This document shows positions 1-6,018 of a stretch of 6,871 nucleotides of DNA, piece by piece. The notes beneath the pieces are model-generated. The model saw only the letters and a list, made by a program, of their open reading frames with translations. It searched no databases and was not told where the DNA came from. This DNA is from Rhodobacter sp. (GTDB taxonomy: Bacteria; Pseudomonadota; Alphaproteobacteria; Rhodobacterales; Rhodobacteraceae). The translations under genes and the position numbers were made by a program. Numbering within the stretch: the first letter of the stretch is position 1; each line of letters starts with the position of its first letter. The stretch is from assembly GCA_003536295.1 (NCBI GenBank), contig DPZQ01000231.1, positions 1 through 6,871 on the forward strand, given 5' to 3'.

Positions 1-299
1 TTTTCATCAACCAAAAGATCGGTGGCGCAGGCCACTGCATGGGCGGTGCCTTTGCGTTCGGTCTGTTCGACCAACAAAATATCAGGGTCAAAGGCAAGTG
101 CCGCTTTCCCCACTTGCGCGGCCCCGTGGCCAGTGACTACAACGATCTTTCCAGGCTCGATACTGCGTCCTGCCCAAAGCGCATGGTACAACAAAGGCGC
201 AGCCCCAACCTTATGCAACACTTTGGGAACGTCAGAGTTCATCCGCGTTCCTTGGCCCGCGGCAAGCACAATGAGAGAAAGATCGGCAGTGTAAGACAT
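1..299 (-). CDS. glmU: GlmU, bifunctional UDP-N-acetylglucosamine pyrophosphorylase / glucosamine-1-phosphate N-acetyltransferase (5' part only)
   Basis: Only the first 99 codons are present; the gene continues past the left edge. The protein starts MSYTADLSLIVLAAGQGTRM. The nucleotidyltransferase signature LAAGQGTRM (residues 12-20) is followed by the conserved PKVLHKVG (25-32, with Lys26), VVTGHG (54-59) and EQTERKGTAHAV (78-89), all typical of the GlmU uridyltransferase domain. GlmU is cytoplasmic. It acetylates glucosamine-1-phosphate and couples the product to UTP, giving UDP-GlcNAc for peptidoglycan and lipid A. The C-terminal left-handed beta-helix acetyltransferase domain would lie outside the window, so the bifunctional call rests on family knowledge. 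The start is the ATG whose complement is 297-299, preceded by an AAAGGA Shine-Dalgarno (complement of 310-315) at 10 nt. It is divergent from the gph-like gene. Confidence 0.93.
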   Translation of the reverse strand, partial: MSYTADLSLIVLAAGQGTRMNSDVPKVLHKVGAAPLLYHALWAGRSIEPGKIVVVTGHGAAQVGKAALAFDPDILLVEQTERKGTAHAVACATDLLVDE

Positions 300-402
300 A
301 GTTTTACTTTCCTTTAGGCTGAACTCATTTTAACTCCGTATACTCTAGCCACAAGGTGCAAGTCATCACAGGTTCTTACTAATTACTACAAAAGGGGCTA
401 AT
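300..402. promoter_or_regulatory. Divergent glmU / gph-like intergenic region
   Basis: These 103 bp separate two divergently read genes and must hold both promoters unless one gene is read from further away. On the plus strand TATACT (339-344) matches a -10 hexamer at 5 of 6 bases, but no good -35 sits 16-18 bp upstream; the nearest is TTAGGC at 314-319 with a 19-bp spacer. The gph-like Shine-Dalgarno AAGGGG (392-397) lies 5 nt before its ATG. I see no clear operator palindrome. Confidence 0.4.
310..354 (-). promoter_or_regulatory. Candidate glmU promoter and ribosome binding site
   Basis: Read on the minus strand, TTGTGG (complement of 349-354) and TAAAAT (complement of 327-332) are separated by 16 bp, resembling a sigma-70-type -35/-10 pair. 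The -10 matches 5 of 6 consensus bases, but the -35 only its TTG. The leader would be short and carries the AAAGGA ribosome binding site (complement of 310-315). This is pattern matching only. Confidence 0.3.
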
Positions 403-1092
403 ATGACACTTGGAACAGTTGTTTTTGATCTAGATGGCACTTTGGCGGATACCAGTGCCGATCTAATTGCATCCGCCAATCATTGTTTCATAGCGCGGGG
501 CCATGGAGCTTTGTTGGACCCTGTGGCAGATGGGTCATTAGGTTTCTTGGGTGGGCGAGCGATGTTGCGCAGTGGATTTGCGCGGGTGTTGCCTGCGCCC
601 GAGGTGACCGAAGCGCTGATAGATGCCTATTATCCCGTGTTGCTCGAGGCCTATGATCAGGCCATTCACGTGCACACATTTCTTTATCCCAATGTGATCA
701 TCAACGTCGAGCGGTTGCGCGCTACAGGTTACAGTACCGCCATTTGCACCAATAAGCCCGAAGGTTTGGCACGCAAACTGGTGCAGTCTTTGGGGGTGAG
801 CGCGCTTTTTGATGCTTTGATAGGGGCTGACACTTTGCCCACGCGCAAGCCAGATCCCGCCCCCTATCATGCGGCGGTTTTGCAAGCGGGAGGGGTGATT
901 GCTCAGTCGTTTTTGGTGGGCGACACGAAAACCGACCATGACACGGCACGCGCTTGTTGTGTGGCCAGCGTTTTGGTAGGTTTTGGTCCTGAAGGGCAGG
1001 GCCTTGCCCGCTTGCAGCCTGACGCGCTTTTGATGCATTATGATGATTTGCCCGAGCTTGCCGCGCGACTTTTGGGAAGTGGCGCACTATAA
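403..1092 (+). CDS. gph: HAD-superfamily hydrolase, phosphoglycolate phosphatase-like
   Basis: This 229-residue cytoplasmic HAD subfamily I phosphatase has all four catalytic motifs: motif I FDLDGTLAD with nucleophile Asp9 and acid/base Asp11; motif II Thr116 in ICTNKP; motif III Lys149 in RKPDP; motif IV GDTKTD with Asp174 and Asp178. A helical cap domain fits residues ~15-95. The CTNKPEG, DALIGADTLP and RKPDPAP blocks resemble proteobacterial Gph, which dephosphorylates 2-phosphoglycolate made by DNA 3'-end repair or RuBisCO oxygenation. Length is normal for the family. HAD substrate range is broad, so the phosphoglycolate assignment is an inference; another small phosphate ester is possible. 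The ATG at 403 has AAGGGG 5 nt upstream. The aminotransferase gene starts 20 nt after the stop, suggesting co-transcription. Confidence 0.82.
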   Translation: MTLGTVVFDLDGTLADTSADLIASANHCFIARGHGALLDPVADGSLGFLGGRAMLRSGFARVLPAPEVTEALIDAYYPVLLEAYDQAIHVHTFLYPNVIINVERLRATGYSTAICTNKPEGLARKLVQSLGVSALFDALIGADTLPTRKPDPAPYHAAVLQAGGVIAQSFLVGDTKTDHDTARACCVASVLVGFGPEGQGLARLQPDALLMHYDDLPELAARLLGSGAL

Positions 1093-1112
1093 TCTTATGA
1101 GAGTGGAGAAAA

Positions 1113-2342
1113 ATGGACATTTTTAAAGGCAGTTTCACCCAACAAGAGCCGCTTCCCGAACAGGCGATTGCGGCTGCTATGCAGGTCTTGGGCCATGGAC
1201 GTTTGCACCGCTATAATGTGGTCGCAGGCGAAACCGCCGAGGCGGCTTTGCTTGAGCAAGAGTTCGCCCAACTGACAGGGGCGAAATATTGTTTGGCGTT
1301 GGCCTCAGGGGGGGCGGCGATGCGGATTGCTTTGCGCGCCATTGGCGTTGGGGCGGGAGATCTGGTTCTCTCAAACGGTTTTACTCTTGCACCCGTGCCA
1401 GGTGCGATTGCAGCCGTGGGGGCCAGGGCCGTCTTTGTCGAAGTGACGCCCGATCTGACCATCGATCTGGTGGATTTGGCGCAAAAAATACATGCATCGA
1501 GCGCTAAAACCCTGCTTTTGTCGCATATGCGCGGCCACATGTGCGATATGGACCAACTGATGGCGCTTTGTGGGGCCCATGGGGTGCGGGTGATTGAAGA
1601 TTGCGCGCACACGATGGGTGCGCATTGGGGGGGGGCACCCTCGGGTAGGCATGGCCTTATGGGGTGCTATTCTACCCAGACCTATAAGCACATTAATTCG
1701 GGTGAAGGGGGGCTTTTGATCTCGGATGATGATCAGGCGATGGCGCGCGCGATACTTCTGTCGGGCAGCTATATGCTTTATGAGCGCCATCTGGCCGCCC
1801 CTGAGCCTGAAGTATTTGAGGGGCTGAAACTTGACACGCCCAACATGTCTTCGCGCATGGATAATTTGCGTGCCTCTATCTTGCGCCCGCAATTACCGCT
1901 TTTGGCAGAGCGTGTTGCGCGTTGGCGCAGCCTTTACGACACGATGGCTGTAGGCCTAAAAAACACCCGAGGCCTGCGCCTGACCCAGCGCGGCGCGAGT
2001 GAAGCCTTTGTGGGCTCGTCCTTCCAGTTTTTGATGCCAGAGTGGGGCGCTTTGCACGCGCAAACCTTGGTTGCTCGGGCGGCCAAACGCGGAGTAGATC
2101 TGAAATGGTTTGGGGCCGATAGCCCCATGGGCTTTACCTCACGCTATGATCACTGGCGCTTTGCCGCTGGCAAGGCTTTGCCCAAAACCGACCCGATTTT
2201 AAAAAGTCTTTTTGACATGCGTTTACCACTGACCTTTACGCTTGCCGACTGCGTGTTGATTGCCAAAATTCTGCACGCTGAAATACAATCGATTAACCAG
2301 GCGGGGCCTGATGCAGACGGTACATTGCTTAGTGTAGATTAG
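1113..2342 (+). CDS. DegT/DnrJ/EryC1/StrS-family PLP-dependent aminotransferase, substrate unknown
   Basis: This 409-residue protein has the fold-type I layout of nucleotide-sugar aminotransferases. LASGGAAMRIAL (63-74) is the phosphate-binding start of the large domain. IEDCAHTMGA (161-170) carries Asp163, which would pair with the PLP ring nitrogen, and His166. YSTQTYKHINSGEGG (186-200) holds the presumed Schiff-base Lys192 and the family's GEGG turn. A smaller C-terminal domain follows from about 260. Family members typically move an amino group from glutamate onto a keto-sugar nucleotide, or act in aminocyclitol or secondary metabolism. Here no sugar dehydratase, epimerase or glycosyltransferase lies beside it, so no pathway can be named. 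The ATG at 1113 follows GGAG (1105-1108) by 4 nt; gph is 20 nt upstream. G runs at 1308-1314, 1627-1635 and 1707-1712 are unusual. No strong terminator follows the TAG. Confidence 0.85.
   Translation: MDIFKGSFTQQEPLPEQAIAAAMQVLGHGRLHRYNVVAGETAEAALLEQEFAQLTGAKYCLALASGGAAMRIALRAIGVGAGDLVLSNGFTLAPVPGAIAAVGARAVFVEVTPDLTIDLVDLAQKIHASSAKTLLLSHMRGHMCDMDQLMALCGAHGVRVIEDCAHTMGAHWGGAPSGRHGLMGCYSTQTYKHINSGEGGLLISDDDQAMARAILLSGSYMLYERHLAAPEPEVFEGLKLDTPNMSSRMDNLRASILRPQLPLLAERVARWRSLYDTMAVGLKNTRGLRLTQRGASEAFVGSSFQFLMPEWGALHAQTLVARAAKRGVDLKWFGADSPMGFTSRYDHWRFAAGKALPKTDPILKSLFDMRLPLTFTLADCVLIAKILHAEIQSINQAGPDADGTLLSVD
1627..1635 (+). repeat. G9 homopolymer run inside the aminotransferase gene
   Basis: Nine consecutive G bases encode part of AHWGGAPSG (residues 170-178), just after the conserved EDCAH block and before the PLP lysine. 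Gain or loss of one base would frameshift the protein ahead of Lys192 and abolish the enzyme. A G7 run (1308-1314) and a G6 run (1707-1712) lie in the same gene. The reading frame is intact as given. Confidence 0.8.
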
Positions 2343-2455
2343 AAATTAAGTTATTATCAGGCGACTTTTTATCAATATATTTAACTATAAGGCGAGATGA
2401 ATAAGCGTAAGGGCCCTCAAATACACCCAGCAAGCATTTTTTGCCCTTAGGTTGG

Positions 2456-2484
2456 TTGACCGCGCAAGGGGGGGGGGGTAAACA
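2456..2484 (+). promoter_or_regulatory. Candidate nuo operon promoter with a poly-G spacer
   Basis: TTGACC (2456-2461, 5 of 6 matches to the -35 consensus) and TAAACA (2479-2484, a fair -10) are separated by exactly 17 bp, the optimal sigma-70 spacing. The spacer is GCGCAA followed by 11 G. Transcription would begin near 2490, leaving a ~50-nt leader before nuoA at 2541. The hexamers and spacing are seen directly; promoter activity is inferred. The -10 is not strong, and the AT-rich island upstream could hold an alternative promoter. Confidence 0.45.
2468..2478 (+). repeat. G11 homopolymer tract upstream of nuoA
   Basis: Eleven uninterrupted G bases form the longest homopolymer I noticed in the window. 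The tract fills the downstream two thirds of the spacer between the candidate -35 and -10 hexamers, 62 bp before the nuoA start codon. Tracts this long are prone to slipped-strand length change and also to sequencing length errors. Confidence 0.9.
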
Positions 2485-2526
2485 GTCGTCGAAACGGCCG
2501 CGGTTGCGTGCCCCTGACCCATCGCC

Positions 2527-2533
2527 GAAGGAG
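2527..2533 (+). promoter_or_regulatory. nuoA Shine-Dalgarno sequence that fixes the GTG start
   Basis: GAAGGAG ends 7 nt before the GTG at 2541, which is optimal spacing. It selects the GTG over the in-frame start at 2508, which would place the Shine-Dalgarno inside the coding region and add an 11-residue arginine-rich stretch not expected in NuoA. Confidence 0.8.
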
Positions 2534-2540
2534 CCCCTCT

Positions 2541-2906
2541 GTGGAACAACTTCTAGCTCAATATCTTCCGATCCTGATTTTTTTGGCCATAGCCATTGGA
2601 CTTGGGCTGGTTTTGCTCTTGGCGGCGGTGGTTTTAGCTGTGCGCAATCCTGACCCTGAAAAGGTTTCCGCCTATGAATGCGGCTTTAACGCCTTTGATG
2701 ATGCGCGTATGAAATTCGACGTGCGCTTCTATCTTGTCTCGATTTTGTTCATCATCTTTGACCTTGAGGTCGCGTTTTTATTCCCTTGGGCAGTCGCCTT
2801 TGGTGAGATTTCGATGGTGGGCTTTTGGTCCATGATGGTCTTTTTGGGCGTGTTGACGGTGGGCTTTGCCTATGAGTGGAAGAAAGGGGCTTTGGAATGG
2901 GCGTGA
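2541..2906 (+). CDS. nuoA: NADH-quinone oxidoreductase subunit A (complex I, ND3 homologue)
   Basis: This 121-residue inner-membrane subunit of the proton-pumping complex I is the bacterial ND3. Three hydrophobic helices lie at about 10-34, 63-83 and 92-112. The first loop contains the family signature YECGF (45-49, with the conserved Cys47). The second helix contains [12 protein letters not shown] (73-84), with the buried acidic residues Asp74 and Glu76. NuoA sits where the membrane arm meets the quinone-binding module and takes part in coupling. The GTG start at 2541 is chosen for its Shine-Dalgarno 7 nt upstream and for the usual family N-terminus ([10 protein letters not shown]). It is the first gene of the operon, and its 3' end overlaps the start of nuoB. 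Confidence 0.95.
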   Translation: MEQLLAQYLPILIFLAIAIGLGLVLLLAAVVLAVRNPDPEKVSAYECGFNAFDDARMKFDVRFYLVSILFIIFDLEVAFLFPWAVAFGEISMVGFWSMMVFLGVLTVGFAYEWKKGALEWA

Positions 2907-3430
2907 TGCTAGGGGCCAATGCGGCTGGTCACGATTCTGAGGTTTCGACCCGCGCTTTAAACGCTGAGTTGCAGGATAAGGGGTTTTTGCTGACATCGAC
3001 GGAAGATATTATCAATTGGGCGCGCACGGGCAGTTTGCACTGGATGACCTTTGGTCTGGCCTGCTGTGCGGTCGAAATGATGCACACCTCGATGCCACGC
3101 TATGATCTTGAGCGTTTTGGTACCGCGCCACGCGCCAGTCCGCGCCAGTCGGATCTGATGATCGTGGCGGGCACTTTGACCAATAAGATGGCGCCCGCTT
3201 TGCGCAAAGTCTATGATCAGATGCCCGAGCCGCGCTATGTGATTTCTATGGGGTCTTGCGCAAATGGCGGCGGTTATTACCACTATAGCTATTCCGTCGT
3301 GCGCGGCTGTGATCGTATTGTACCTGTTGATGTCTATGTGCCGGGCTGTCCACCCACTGCCGAAGCGCTACTTTACGGCATTTTACAATTGCAACGCAAA
3401 ATTCGCCGTACCGGCACGATCACCCGCTAG
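2897..3430 (+). CDS. nuoB: NADH-quinone oxidoreductase subunit B (complex I, PSST homologue, cluster N2)
   Basis: This 177-residue peripheral-arm subunit carries the terminal [4Fe-4S] cluster N2, which passes electrons to quinone. The expected ligands are visible: the adjacent pair Cys56-Cys57 in [10 protein letters not shown], Cys121 in [10 protein letters not shown] and Cys151 in [10 protein letters not shown]. The core from about residue 24 ([20 protein letters not shown]) agrees closely with what I recall of Rhodobacter/Paracoccus NuoB; the first ~20 residues look variable. The ATG at 2897 overlaps nuoA by 10 nt and has AAGGGG (2884-2889) 7 nt upstream. A second ATG at 2906 forms a TGATG junction with the nuoA stop and would remove only three residues, but lies too far (16 nt) from that Shine-Dalgarno. 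Start uncertainty is therefore minor. Confidence 0.95.
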   Translation: MGVMLGANAAGHDSEVSTRALNAELQDKGFLLTSTEDIINWARTGSLHWMTFGLACCAVEMMHTSMPRYDLERFGTAPRASPRQSDLMIVAGTLTNKMAPALRKVYDQMPEPRYVISMGSCANGGGYYHYSYSVVRGCDRIVPVDVYVPGCPPTAEALLYGILQLQRKIRRTGTITR

Positions 3431-3440
3431 GAGGGCAAAA

Positions 3441-4049
3441 ATGTCAGAGGCTTTACAAGAGCTTGCAGCCCACATCAGCCTAAAGCGGTCCGATGCTGTT
3501 GTGTCCTCAGAGGTGGTGAATGGCGAATTAACCTTAACGGTTGCGCCCAATCATATCGTGGCGCTGGTTGAGTTCTTAAAAATCGACACGGCCTGTCATT
3601 TTTCAACTTTGGTTGATATTACGGCCGTTGATTACCCAGAACGGGTGGCGCGATTTGACGTGGTTTACCACTTCCTGTCCATGTATCAAAACCATCGTAT
3701 CCGCTTGAAATTGGCCATGCGCGAAGATCAGATTTTGGCCTCGATAAATGGGGTCTATCCGGCCGCCAATTGGTTTGAGCGTGAGATTTTCGATATGTTC
3801 GGGATCTTATTTTCGGGCCACCCTGACCTGCGCCGTATTCTGACCGATTACGGGTTTCGCGGCCATCCTCTGCGGCGCGATTTCCCGACCTCGGGCTATA
3901 CCGAGGTCCGCTATGATGAGGCGCAAAAGCGCGTGGTGTATGAGCCAATTTCTTTGGTGCAAGAATATCGTCAGTTTGATTTCATGTCCCCTTGGGAGGG
4001 GGCAGATTATATTCTGCCAGGAGATGATAAAGCAAAGGTCCAATCATGA
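3441..4049 (+). CDS. nuoC: NADH-quinone oxidoreductase subunit C (complex I, 30-kDa subunit)
   Basis: This 202-residue peripheral-arm subunit binds no cofactor itself; it braces NuoD and NuoB in the connecting module. The 30-kDa-subunit signature is clear: [20 protein letters not shown] (110-129), then [20 protein letters not shown] (130-149). The C-terminal [23 protein letters not shown] segment (165-187) is also typical. The protein is separate from NuoD, unlike the enterobacterial NuoCD fusion. The ATG at 3441 is favoured by a strong AGGAGGG (3429-3435) that overlaps the nuoB stop codon, 5 nt upstream. The open frame extends further upstream into nuoB, but that part reads as a shadow of it. 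The stop overlaps the nuoD start as ATGA, so the two are probably translationally coupled. Confidence 0.95.
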   Translation: MSEALQELAAHISLKRSDAVVSSEVVNGELTLTVAPNHIVALVEFLKIDTACHFSTLVDITAVDYPERVARFDVVYHFLSMYQNHRIRLKLAMREDQILASINGVYPAANWFEREIFDMFGILFSGHPDLRRILTDYGFRGHPLRRDFPTSGYTEVRYDEAQKRVVYEPISLVQEYRQFDFMSPWEGADYILPGDDKAKVQS

Positions 4050-5257
4050 TGGATGGCAAGTTTGATGACGCTCTAACGGGCGAGCAAAAGATTCGCAATT
4101 TTAACATTAACTTTGGCCCGCAGCACCCTGCCGCCCACGGTGTTTTGCGCCTTGTGCTAGAGCTGGATGGCGAAATTGTCGAACGTTGTGACCCCCATAT
4201 TGGCCTTTTGCATCGCGGCACTGAAAAGCTGATGGAAAGCCGCACCTATTTGCAAAATCTGCCCTATTTTGATCGGTTGGATTATGTGGCCCCCATGAAC
4301 CAAGAACATGCTTGGTGCTTGGCTATTGAAAAGCTGACGGGCACAGCGGTGCCGCGGCGTGCCAGCCTTATTCGGGTGCTTTACTGCGAAATTGGCCGCG
4401 TTTTGAACCATTTGCTGAATGTCACCACCCAAGCAATGGATGTTGGTGCTTTGACGCCGCCGCTTTGGGGCTTTGAAGAGCGTGAAAAACTAATGGTCTT
4501 TTATGAGCGCGCCTCGGGGGCGCGTTTGCATGCTGCCTATTTCCGCCCAGGCGGTGTGCATGCCGATCTGACCGACAAATTGATCGAAGATATTGATCAA
4601 TGGGCCATCGAATTTCCGCGCGTTTTGGATGATATCGAAGGCCTTTTAACCGAAAACCGTATTTTCAAACAACGCAATGTTGATATTGGCGTGATCACCG
4701 AAGAAGATGTACAAACTTGGGGTTTCTCGGGGGTTATGGTGCGTGGCTCCGGTATGGCGTGGGACTTGCGTCGCGCACAACCATATGAATGTTATGACGA
4801 ATTTGAATTTGATATCCCCGTGGGGGTCAATGGTGACTGTTATGATCGCTATTTGTGCCGCATGGAGGAAATGCGTCAATCGACCCATATAATCCGCCAA
4901 GCTTTGGCTAAATTGCGGGTTGAAAAGGGTGATGTTTTGGCGCGTGGCAAGATCACTCCACCCAAACGCGCCGAGATGAAAACCTCGATGGAAGCATTGA
5001 TCCACCATTTCAAACTTTACACCGAAGGTTTCCACGTGCCCGAAGGCGAAGTTTACGCCGCGGTTGAGGCTCCGAAAGGTGAATTTGGCGTTTATCTAGT
5101 GGCAGATGGCACCAATAAGCCCTATCGCGTGAAACTGCGCGCTCCGGGCTTTTTGCATCTGCAATCCATTGACTTTATGTGCAAAGGCCATCAGCTGGCT
5201 GATGTTTCTGCAATTATCGGCACGATGGACGTCGTGTTTGGGGAGATTGACCGCTAA
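4046..5257 (+). CDS. nuoD: NADH-quinone oxidoreductase subunit D (complex I, 49-kDa subunit)
   Basis: This 403-residue subunit forms the quinone cavity together with NuoB. It belongs to the NiFe-hydrogenase large-subunit superfamily but lacks the metal-binding cysteine pairs, as normal for complex I. Seen in order: [10 protein letters not shown] (23-32), whose histidines line the quinone site in the family; [20 protein letters not shown] (54-73); Tyr80 in [19 protein letters not shown], equivalent to the quinone-site tyrosine; [15 protein letters not shown]; and [17 protein letters not shown] (231-247). It ends in the conserved FGEIDR. Full length is normal. The ATG at 4046 overlaps the nuoC stop (ATGA) and has AAAGG (4034-4038) 7 nt upstream. 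A second ATG at 4049 would remove one residue. The stop overlaps nuoE by one base (TAATG). Confidence 0.96.
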   Translation: MMDGKFDDALTGEQKIRNFNINFGPQHPAAHGVLRLVLELDGEIVERCDPHIGLLHRGTEKLMESRTYLQNLPYFDRLDYVAPMNQEHAWCLAIEKLTGTAVPRRASLIRVLYCEIGRVLNHLLNVTTQAMDVGALTPPLWGFEEREKLMVFYERASGARLHAAYFRPGGVHADLTDKLIEDIDQWAIEFPRVLDDIEGLLTENRIFKQRNVDIGVITEEDVQTWGFSGVMVRGSGMAWDLRRAQPYECYDEFEFDIPVGVNGDCYDRYLCRMEEMRQSTHIIRQALAKLRVEKGDVLARGKITPPKRAEMKTSMEALIHHFKLYTEGFHVPEGEVYAAVEAPKGEFGVYLVADGTNKPYRVKLRAPGFLHLQSIDFMCKGHQLADVSAIIGTMDVVFGEIDR

Positions 5258-6018
5258 TGCTTCGCCGCCTTCACCCCATTCAACCCGACAGCTTTGCCTT
5301 TACGCCTGAAAATCTTGCTTGGGCGCAGGGCCAAATTTCGAAATATCCCGAAGGGCGTCAGGCTTCGGCGATCATTCCACTTTTGTGGCGCGCTCAAGAG
5401 CAACATGGCTGGCTGACCCGCCCTGCGATTGAACATGTGGCCTCAATGCTTGGGATGGCCTATATTCGTGCTTTGGAAGTGGCCACATTTTACTTTATGT
5501 TCCAACTGGCCCCCGTGGGCTCGGTGGCACATATCCAAATTTGCGGCACCACTTCTTGCATGATTTGTGGGGCCGAGGCGCTGATCGAGACCTGCCAAGA
5601 GCTGATCGCCCCAAAGGCGCATATGCTGTCGGTGGATGGTAAGTTTTCGTGGGAAGAGGTCGAATGTCTGGGGGCGTGCACGAATGCGCCCATGGCCCAA
5701 ATTGGCAAAGATTATTATGAAGATCTGACCCCCACCATTTTGCGTGAGTTGATAGCGAAATTCTCGTCCGGCGACGTGCCGCGCCCGGGTCCGCAAAACG
5801 GACGTTTTGCATCCGAGCCAAAATCAGGTCTGACCAGTCTTGAAGATTTTGCAACAGGCGGCGGGCAGTTCAATGGCTCGGTTTCTTTGGCTTTGGCAAT
5901 TGGCGATACGGTCAAGCGGATCGATGGCAGCGAAGTGCCGCTGTTGACCCCTTGGTTGGGTAAAGCGAGCCCGAAAGCTGCACCAAAAACTGCGGCCCAA
6001 AAGCCCGACGCCGAATGA
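5257..6018 (+). CDS. nuoE: NADH-quinone oxidoreductase subunit E (complex I, 24-kDa subunit, cluster N1a) with C-terminal extension
   Basis: This 253-residue thioredoxin-fold ferredoxin of the NADH-oxidising module carries the [2Fe-2S] cluster N1a beside the FMN of NuoF. The four ligands have the expected spacing: Cys96 and Cys101 in ICGTTSC, Cys137 and Cys141 in CLGAC. The helical N-terminal domain contains the typical [18 protein letters not shown] (50-67) and EVATFYFMF (74-82). The conserved domain ends near residue 170. The remaining ~80 residues are an extension ending in an Ala/Lys/Pro-rich tail (from about 234) with no motif I recognise. Extensions of NuoE are known in Rhodobacter-type bacteria. 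The start overlaps the nuoD stop (TAATG), with GGGGAG (5240-5245) 11 nt upstream. The stop overlaps the small ORF start (ATGA). Confidence 0.95.
   Translation: MLRRLHPIQPDSFAFTPENLAWAQGQISKYPEGRQASAIIPLLWRAQEQHGWLTRPAIEHVASMLGMAYIRALEVATFYFMFQLAPVGSVAHIQICGTTSCMICGAEALIETCQELIAPKAHMLSVDGKFSWEEVECLGACTNAPMAQIGKDYYEDLTPTILRELIAKFSSGDVPRPGPQNGRFASEPKSGLTSLEDFATGGGQFNGSVSLALAIGDTVKRIDGSEVPLLTPWLGKASPKAAPKTAAQKPDAE
5789..5810 (+). repeat. Inverted repeat in the nuoE extension region
   Basis: GCAAAAC (5793-5799) and GTTTTGC (5804-5810) are perfect 7-bp arms around GGAC. An overlapping alternative stem, GTCCG (5789-5793) with CGGAC (5799-5803), uses part of the same bases, so only one could form at a time. 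It lies inside coding sequence and no T run follows, so it does not look like a Rho-independent terminator. Confidence 0.6.

Larger units (their letters stand above)
2343..2540 (+). promoter_or_regulatory. Intergenic region upstream of the nuo operon
   Basis: These 198 bp between the aminotransferase stop and the nuoA start hold no convincing gene. The first ~50 bases are much richer in A+T than the flanking genes and contain TTATCA twice (2354-2359, 2369-2374) and TATATT (2376-2381). The TTATCA-16-TATATT pair is a weak promoter candidate. A perfect 7-bp inverted repeat, TAAGGGC (2408-2414) and GCCCTTA (2443-2449), encloses a 28-nt loop. Further downstream are the poly-G promoter candidate and a GC-rich leader ending in the nuoA Shine-Dalgarno. 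Confidence 0.6.

Noticed and set aside
488..1138. Antisense open frames across the gph-like gene
   Set aside because: They lie opposite a gene with all four HAD motifs, show no recognisable domains, and are typical complementary-strand shadows.
2408..2449. The TAAGGGC/GCCCTTA inverted repeat read as a Rho-independent terminator
   Set aside because: The loop is 28 nt, the stem only 7 bp, and the T run lies inside the loop rather than after the stem.
2397..2450. A 17-codon ORF (MNKRKGPQIHPASIFCP) between the aminotransferase and nuoA, with AAGG 4-7 nt upstream
   Set aside because: It lies upstream of the favoured promoter candidate, shows no run of regulatory codons as in an attenuator, and is short enough to occur by chance.
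2508..2540. An N-terminal extension of NuoA from an in-frame start at 2508
   Set aside because: It has no Shine-Dalgarno of its own, the GAAGGAG at 2527-2533 points to the GTG at 2541, and the extra residues ([11 protein letters not shown]) are unlike NuoA.
2876..2896. An upstream GTG start for nuoB at 2876
   Set aside because: The ATG at 2897 has a well-placed AAGGGG, and the added residues MEERGFG read as a shadow of the nuoA C-terminus.
3264..3440. Upstream extension of the nuoC reading frame into nuoB
   Set aside because: The stretch overlaps the conserved N2-ligand region of nuoB in another frame. The AGGAGGG at 3429-3435 and the family's usual N-terminus fix the start at 3441.
4508..4524. 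A GC-rich stem, CGCGCC/GGCGCG, within nuoD
   Set aside because: The short 6-bp stem is in conserved coding sequence with no T run after it; it is expected by chance in GC-rich DNA.
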